DNA from: an uncultured Ignavibacteria bacterium
GTDB lineage: Bacteria; Bacteroidota; Ignavibacteria; SZUA-365
DNA length: 64,000 nucleotides
Direction: 5' to 3'
Assembly (NCBI GenBank): GCA_913061095.1
Contig: CAJXVM010000007.1
Span: forward strand, 62,001 to 126,000
The translations under genes and the position numbers were made by a program. Each line of letters starts with the position of its first letter. Positions within the stretch are counted from its first letter, which is position 1. Shown one piece after another: positions 58,449 through 64,000 of this stretch. A model generated the notes under the pieces. It was not told the DNA's origin, made no database searches, and saw only the letters and a list, made by a program, of their open reading frames with translations.

Positions 58449-61043
58449 ATGTCTCGAGTGTTCCGATCTCCCGCTGCCGTACTCACGGCCCTGTATACGG
58501 GCAGCATCGCCCTTTTGTTTCTGTTGAATCCGCGTCCGGCATTTTTTAATGCGCCGCCGGAATTCGGCGTCGACGAAGCCAAACCGTTCCGGGAATCTGT
58601 CGAAATGCTGCGCTATCATTACGAACAGCGCGCGTACGGCAATCCCGGCGTGAACATCGACCAGCGGCTCTGGGATGCGTGGCAGGATGTGGCGCAGTCC
58701 CCGCAGAGCGCGCTGCTGAAGCCGTTCTCCACCGCTGCGACGTGGAAGTCCGAGGGACCGACAAACATCGGCGGGCGCATGCGCGCGGTGGCGTTTCATC
58801 CCGTGGAGACAAACACGATTTACGCCGGCGGCGCCTCGGGCGGTGTGTGGCGCAGCACCGATCTCGGCGAGAGCTGGACGCCCCTCACCGACGACCAGCC
58901 GCGCATGACGGTCGGTGCACTGGCGATCGACGAGAACAATCCCTCGACGATTTTCGCCGGCACGGGCGAGCCGGTGGCGCAGTACTATCCGCGCTACAGC
59001 GGCGCACCTACCTATGACGGTGTCGGCGTGCTGCGCAGCGATGACGGCGGTGACAACTGGGAGCTGCTTCCCTGGCCGGCCACCAGCAGCGCGGTGCACC
59101 GCATCGCCCTGCATCCCGAATCCTCCGATACGCTCCTGGTTGCGACGACCAATAAACTCTACAAGAGCACCGATGGCGGACAGAACTGGAGCAGCACGCT
59201 CAGCGGTGTGATCACTGACGTGCTGTACAAGCCCGACGACCCTTCCACGGTGTATGCCGCGGTGGGCAATGACTTCGGCAGCAGTTCGAACGGCGTGTAC
59301 GTCTCCCATGCCGGAGGCGGATCCTGGACCTGGGAGAAACTCGAGACGAATTTCGCGCCGGGCGACTCGCTGGGACGCATCGTGCTGAGTATCCCCAAGT
59401 CCGATCCCGACCGGATTTATGCAGGCGCGGCACTCAGCCGCCGGCGCATGCCCGAAGGCGACATTGATTTCAAGGGCGTGTTCATCTCCTACGACGCGGG
59501 ACAGACATGGGAACGCAAACAGACAGCCATCAACAACGGTTTCACCCGCGGACAGGCCTTCTACGATCTCTGCATCGCCACCTCGCCGACCGATCCGGAT
59601 TTCGTGATGATGGGCGGCATCGACCTGTACCGCAGCACCAACGGCGGCGACGGCTTCTCAAAGCTGACGCGCTGGGAGCTGCGCACGATCGACCCGGACA
59701 ATCCCGCCTACGTGCATGCCGATCAGCATCACCTTGCGTTCAAGCCCGACGATCCCTCCGTGATCGTGTCCGCGAACGACGGCGGCATTTTCATCAGTAC
59801 AACCTCCGGCAGCGGGTGGAAGGACAAGTCCGAAGGACTCGTCACAACGCAGTTCTACAGCATCACATACGCGCCGTCGAACAGCGATCTGCTCTACGGC
59901 GGCACGCAGGACAACAGCAACATGCGGCAGGCCTCGCCGGGACTGACAAACTGGTCGTATGTCGGCGGCGGTGACGGAGGACGCATCGCCGTGGATCCGG
60001 ACAACAGCAGCCTGATGTATTTCACGATCAACACGACGCCGTACCGCACCTTCGACGGCACCAGCCTGCAGAGGGTGGGGAACGGCTTGAGCGGATATCG
60101 CGTCAACTGGGTGCGCCCCCTCCTGCTGGATCCCAGCGGCGAGCGTCTGTACACCGGCAGTCATTACATGCATCGTCTCAGTCCCGCCAAGGACGCCGGG
60201 TCGTGGCTGACCATCAGCCAGAGCGCCCTGACGAACACCTCGGTGGTGACCGATCTCGCCATGCCGCCGGAGAATCCGCGCTACATGTATGCCACGACCG
60301 GCGACGGCAAGGTGTATTACTGCTTCAACGTGCTGGCACTCGATCCGGAATGGATCAACATGAGTGAAGGCCTGCCGAATCGCTGGATTACGGACATCAA
60401 CATCCTTCCCGGCACCTGGAACACGGTGTACATTTCCATGTCCGGGTACGGGACGGGACATGCGTTCAAGACCACCGACGGCGGGGAATCCTGGGAGGAC
60501 ATCAGCGGTGATCTGCCGGACATTCCGGCCAACGCCATCATCCCCGATCCGGATGACCCCAATACGATTTTCCTTGCGACGGATGTCAACGTGTGGTACA
60601 CGACCAACGGCGGCGAGAACTGGAAGCAGTTCGGCAACGGACTGCCGAACGTCGTGTGCTATGACATGAAGCTGACGCCGGAGAACAAGCTGGTCGTCGG
60701 TACCTACGGCCGCGGCATCTGGACGGTCGACGCCGTGACATCCGTCGGTGAGCCCGAAGCGGCGCCTTCCGGTATCGCACTCGCCGCAAATTATCCGAAT
60801 CCCTTCGGCAGCGGTGCCGCGTCATCCACGACATTGCGCTATTCGCTCGATCGCGCCGATGACGTGCAGCTGCAGGTGTACGACGCCTCCGGCCGCATGA
60901 TCGCAACGCTGGTCGAGGGGCGCCGCGAGGCAGGATCGCACACGGCCGCGTTCGCGGCATCGAACCTGCCTGCGGGCACGTACTTTGCCGTCCTCCGCGC
61001 GGGGAGCCAGACCCTGACGAGAAAGATGGTGCTGATGCGCTGA
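58449..61043 (+). CDS. Secreted BNR/Asp-box (sortilin/sialidase-like) repeat protein with T9SS sorting domain
   Basis: GGVWRSTDLGESWTPL, LRSDDGGDNWELL, KLYKSTDGGQNWSS, KTTDGGESWEDI repeats; C-terminal LAANYPNPFGSGAASSTTLRYSL...LPAGTYFAVLRAGSQTLTRKMVLMR. Confidence 0.91.
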   Translation: MSRVFRSPAAVLTALYTGSIALLFLLNPRPAFFNAPPEFGVDEAKPFRESVEMLRYHYEQRAYGNPGVNIDQRLWDAWQDVAQSPQSALLKPFSTAATWKSEGPTNIGGRMRAVAFHPVETNTIYAGGASGGVWRSTDLGESWTPLTDDQPRMTVGALAIDENNPSTIFAGTGEPVAQYYPRYSGAPTYDGVGVLRSDDGGDNWELLPWPATSSAVHRIALHPESSDTLLVATTNKLYKSTDGGQNWSSTLSGVITDVLYKPDDPSTVYAAVGNDFGSSSNGVYVSHAGGGSWTWEKLETNFAPGDSLGRIVLSIPKSDPDRIYAGAALSRRRMPEGDIDFKGVFISYDAGQTWERKQTAINNGFTRGQAFYDLCIATSPTDPDFVMMGGIDLYRSTNGGDGFSKLTRWELRTIDPDNPAYVHADQHHLAFKPDDPSVIVSANDGGIFISTTSGSGWKDKSEGLVTTQFYSITYAPSNSDLLYGGTQDNSNMRQASPGLTNWSYVGGGDGGRIAVDPDNSSLMYFTINTTPYRTFDGTSLQRVGNGLSGYRVNWVRPLLLDPSGERLYTGSHYMHRLSPAKDAGSWLTISQSALTNTSVVTDLAMPPENPRYMYATTGDGKVYYCFNVLALDPEWINMSEGLPNRWITDINILPGTWNTVYISMSGYGTGHAFKTTDGGESWEDISGDLPDIPANAIIPDPDDPNTIFLATDVNVWYTTNGGENWKQFGNGLPNVVCYDMKLTPENKLVVGTYGRGIWTVDAVTSVGEPEAAPSGIALAANYPNPFGSGAASSTTLRYSLDRADDVQLQVYDASGRMIATLVEGRREAGSHTAAFAASNLPAGTYFAVLRAGSQTLTRKMVLMR

Positions 61044-61053
61044 CGCGTCCCGC

Positions 61054-61115
61054 CCCCACGCTTACGCGTGTGCACCCCACGCTCACGCGTGTGCACCCCA
61101 CGCTCACGCGTGGGG
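61054..61115. repeat. Three tandem 21-bp palindrome-containing repeats
   Basis: CCCCACGCTTACGCGTGTGCA, CCCCACGCTCACGCGTGTGCA, CCCCACGCTCACGCGTGGGG. Confidence 0.88.
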
Positions 61116-61128
61116 TTACCCTCAAGAG

Positions 61129-61157
61129 AATAGCCCGCCGTCAAGCGGCGGGCTATT
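61129..61157. terminator. Bidirectional terminator between convergent genes
   Basis: AATAGCCCGCCG-TCAAG-CGGCGGGCTATT, 12-bp stem. Confidence 0.75.
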
Positions 61158-63318
61158 TATTTCTGTCCTCCTTCTTCATGCTCAGGGAGATGCGTTTGAG
61201 CTGCTCGTTGACCTCGAGGACGCGCACGGAGACGATCTGGCCGACTTTGACGACTTCCTTGGGGTCGCGGACGAAGCGGTTGGCGAGCTGGGAGATGTGC
61301 ACGAGTCCGTCCTGATGCACACCGATGTCGACGAAGGCGCCGAAGTTTGCGACATTCGTGACGACGCCCTCCAGCACCATCCCCGGCTTCAGATCCGCGA
61401 TCTCGCTTACTCCCTCCCTGAATTCCGCATAGCGGAAACTGTCGCGCGGATCGCGGCCCGGCTTCTCGAGTTCGCGCAGGATATCCCGAAGCGTGGGTTC
61501 GCCGACGTCGCCGGTGACATAGCGGCGGATGTCGATATCCTTCACCTTCGCGGCGATCTCGCCGATGCGGTCGAGCGACAGATCGAGGTCGCGCGCGATG
61601 GTTTCCACCACATGATAGCTCTCGGGATGCACGGCCGTGCTGTCGAGCGGCTGCTCGCCCCCGCGGATGCGCAGGAAGCCGGCGGCCTGCTCGAAGCCCT
61701 TCGGACCGAAGCGCGGCACGTCGAGCAGCTGGGCGCGGCTGCGGAAGGCGCCGTGCTCGTCGCGGTACTGCACGATGTTTTTCGCGACCGTGGACGTAAT
61801 GCCGGCGACGTATGAGAGCAGCTGCTTCGAGGCGGTGTTGACGTCCACGCCGACGTGATTGACACAGCTCTCCACGGTTTCGTCGAGCTTTTTCCGCAGC
61901 AGGCGCTGATCGACGTCGTGCTGATACTGTCCGACGCCGATGGATTTCGGATCGATTTTCACCAGCTCGGCGAGCGGATCCATCAGGCGCCGGCCGATGC
62001 TGACCGCCCCGCGCACGGTGAGATCCAGATCGGGAAATTCCTCGATCGCCACGTCGCTGGCGGAATAAATCGATGCACCGGATTCGTTGACCATGACCTT
62101 CACCGGGCGCGGATCCATCTCGCGGATCACCTCGGCGACGAAGGTGTCGGTTTCGCGTCCCGCCGTGCCGTTACCGATGGCGATGAGTTCGACGCCATGC
62201 CGCGTGATCATGTCGCGCAGCACCCCGACTGCTTCGATGCGTTTCTGTTCGCCGGTGTGCGGAAACACCGCGCGGTATTCGAGGAATTTCCCCGTGCGGT
62301 CGATGGCCACGACCTTGCAGCCAGTACGGAAGCCGGGATCGACACCCAGTGTCGGCTTCATGCCCGCGGGCGCGGAGAGCAGGAGTTCGCGCAGGTTGAC
62401 CTCGAAGGTCTGTATGGACGCCATATCTGCTTCGAGCTTTTTCTCGTAGCGCACTTCACCGATGAGCGTGTGCTTCATGAGCCGGTCGAATGCATCGGCG
62501 ATCATGGCATGGTAGAAGTCGCGCACCTCCCGCGCGCCGCTGTGCGACACGCGCTGTTCGATCCACGCGAGCAGCGCATCCCGCTCGAACTCGAGATCGA
62601 AGGACAGGATTCCTTCCGCCTCCCCGCGCCGCAGGGCGAGCATGTTGTGCGGCGCGATGTCGCGCACGGGCACGGAGAAGTCGCGGTACATCTCAAATTT
62701 CGTCGTTCCCTCGGGATGGTCGTCCTTGATGCGCGAGCGGAATACACCGTTGCGCACGAATTCGCCGCGGACGTGCGCGCGCAGTTCGGCCTTTTCCGAG
62801 ATTTCCTCGGCGAGGATGTCGGATGCACCCGCCAGTGCCTCTTCCGCGGTTGCGACGCCCTTCTCTTCGTCGACGAATGCGGAGGCCTGCGCAGAGAGAT
62901 CCGCCGCGGTTGTTTCCGGCGAATTGCATGCGCGGATGATGTCCGCCAGCGGCTCGAGTCCTTTCTCCCGCGCCACCGTCGCACGCGTGCGCTTTTTCGG
63001 TTTGTACGGCAGATAGAGATCCTCGAGCTCGGTTTTCCGCATGCACTGCTCGATGGCCGTGCGGAGCTCATCCGTCAGCTTGCCCTGTTCCTCGATGGAG
63101 CTGAGGATCGTCTGCCTGCGTTCCTCGAGCTCGGTCAGGTAGGTGTAGCGCTCGACCAGGTCACGGAGCCGGATTTCGTCGAGTTCGCCCGTGCGTTCCT
63201 TGCGGTAGCGCGCGATGAATGGGATGGTACCTCCCTCCTCCAGCAGAGCCAGCGTGTTGGTCACCTGCCACGGCTGAAGGGAGAATTCGTCTGTGAGGAT
63301 TTCGGGGATGTTGATCAT
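61153..63318 (-). CDS. tex: Tex family RNA-binding transcription accessory protein
   Basis: TLGVDPGFRTGCKVVAIDRTGKFLEYRAVFPH...VGQYQHDVDQRLLRKKLDETVESCVNHVGVDVNTAS; C-terminal S1 domain GMVLEGVVTNVANFGAFVDIGVHQDGLVHISQL. Confidence 0.97.
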   Translation of the reverse strand: MINIPEILTDEFSLQPWQVTNTLALLEEGGTIPFIARYRKERTGELDEIRLRDLVERYTYLTELEERRQTILSSIEEQGKLTDELRTAIEQCMRKTELEDLYLPYKPKKRTRATVAREKGLEPLADIIRACNSPETTAADLSAQASAFVDEEKGVATAEEALAGASDILAEEISEKAELRAHVRGEFVRNGVFRSRIKDDHPEGTTKFEMYRDFSVPVRDIAPHNMLALRRGEAEGILSFDLEFERDALLAWIEQRVSHSGAREVRDFYHAMIADAFDRLMKHTLIGEVRYEKKLEADMASIQTFEVNLRELLLSAPAGMKPTLGVDPGFRTGCKVVAIDRTGKFLEYRAVFPHTGEQKRIEAVGVLRDMITRHGVELIAIGNGTAGRETDTFVAEVIREMDPRPVKVMVNESGASIYSASDVAIEEFPDLDLTVRGAVSIGRRLMDPLAELVKIDPKSIGVGQYQHDVDQRLLRKKLDETVESCVNHVGVDVNTASKQLLSYVAGITSTVAKNIVQYRDEHGAFRSRAQLLDVPRFGPKGFEQAAGFLRIRGGEQPLDSTAVHPESYHVVETIARDLDLSLDRIGEIAAKVKDIDIRRYVTGDVGEPTLRDILRELEKPGRDPRDSFRYAEFREGVSEIADLKPGMVLEGVVTNVANFGAFVDIGVHQDGLVHISQLANRFVRDPKEVVKVGQIVSVRVLEVNEQLKRISLSMKKEDRNK

Positions 63319-63324
63319 GTACTT

Positions 63325-63729
63325 CTACAGCGAATCCGGCCAGGAGTCGATTTCGCGCAGCTTCTGCTCGGACATGTGGAGGGTGATGTGTGAGTGGATT
63401 TCGCGAATGCGGTCTTTCGGGGATTTGCGCACGTTGAGGATGATGCATCCGTCATCGTCTCCCGGGAAATCCTCGACGAGCTGCAGACTGCGGGTGTGAA
63501 TGAAAAGGCGGCGGCGGAACCAGCCGATTTTCAGCTCGAAGGACTCGATATCCGCGTAGGGGATGAATACCTCTTTGACGCGGGATTTGAGCACACCGAA
63601 CACCGCATCCTTTACGCGAAATTCGAGGCGCAGGCCTTCCTCGCCCACGTGCAGGCGGCCGTGCCCTTCCGCGAGTCCGTGATAGATCTCGGGAAGACGG
63701 AATGGAATGCTCATGGAGGTTCCGTTCAT
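63325..63729 (-). CDS. Hypothetical protein, PH-domain-like
   Basis: 134-aa ORF, codirectional with and 6 nt from tex; beta-rich pattern LHVGEEGLRLEFRVKDAVFG...VKEVFIPYADIESFELKIGWFRRRLFIHT. Confidence 0.6.
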   Translation of the reverse strand: MNGTSMSIPFRLPEIYHGLAEGHGRLHVGEEGLRLEFRVKDAVFGVLKSRVKEVFIPYADIESFELKIGWFRRRLFIHTRSLQLVEDFPGDDDGCIILNVRKSPKDRIREIHSHITLHMSEQKLREIDSWPDSL

Positions 63730-63845
63730 ACCGCAAGATACGGTCTGCGCGGAAAAGAATCATTTCTCGCGTATGACATCTGCGCGCAAATCCGTACTTT
63801 TTTCTCAGCCATCATATCCATGGACATCGCAATCCCCGGCACGGC

Positions 63846-64000
63846 ATGGAACGCTATCTCACTCTCATCCTCGAAAACCCCATTCTCGGTGTCATCATCG
63901 TCAGCCTGCTGGCGTCGCTGGTTTTCACCATCTTCAAGAAGCTCTTCAAGTTCGCCGTGGGGATCGGCATCATCATCATCGCGCTCGCGATCGTGCTGCA
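63846..64000 (+). CDS. Small hydrophobic membrane protein (partial, runs off the right edge)
   Basis: Open frame from ATG at 63846: MERYLTLILENPILGVIIVSLLASLVFTIFKKLFKFAVGIGIIIIALAIVL; truncated, absent from the ORF track. Confidence 0.5.
   Translation, partial: MERYLTLILENPILGVIIVSLLASLVFTIFKKLFKFAVGIGIIIIALAIVL

Noticed and set aside
60839-61144. Minus-strand ORF with TRERGVHTRERG repeats
   Set aside because: Product of an intergenic tandem repeat, no start context or motif; treated as a repeat element instead.
61855-63393. 512-aa plus-strand ORF over tex
   Set aside because: Antisense of the clear Tex protein; no motifs.

Overview
64 kb of a high-GC bacterial chromosome. Gene content suggests the Bacteroidota/Chlorobi-Ignavibacteria-Rhodothermia neighbourhood: T9SS-type C-terminal sorting domains, a PorV/PorQ-family protein, a GWxTD protein, DUF4783 and DUF4384 proteins, CIRCE/HrcA control, and a TTTG-N19-TAnnTTTG promoter. 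This lineage call is inference. Most of the window is housekeeping: lon (truncated at the left edge), CIRCE-hrcA-grpE-dnaJ, a comEA/PilM-like cluster, rsmD-coaD, dnaX, xth, polA, gltX, folB-folK-deoxynucleoside kinase, ppx/gppA, asnS and tex, plus tRNA-Asn(GTT) and tRNA-Arg(CCG). The rest encodes envelope and secreted proteins: a TonB receptor/giant secreted protein/PorV trio, several T9SS cargo proteins, LpxL-like and GT9 enzymes, and a 1293-aa sensor kinase. I saw no CRISPR array, prophage, transposase or rRNA. The best candidate for something undescribed is the 844-aa protein at 32152-34686, between dnaX and xth. It looks like a HerA-type (HAS-barrel plus RecA-fold) protein whose Walker A and Walker B positions are both degenerate, with a long charged repeat tail. 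Other notable items: a frameshifted M50 metallopeptidase next to polA, a coiled-coil-like insertion in AsnRS, and several families of intergenic palindromic elements, one with stem-preserving paired substitutions.
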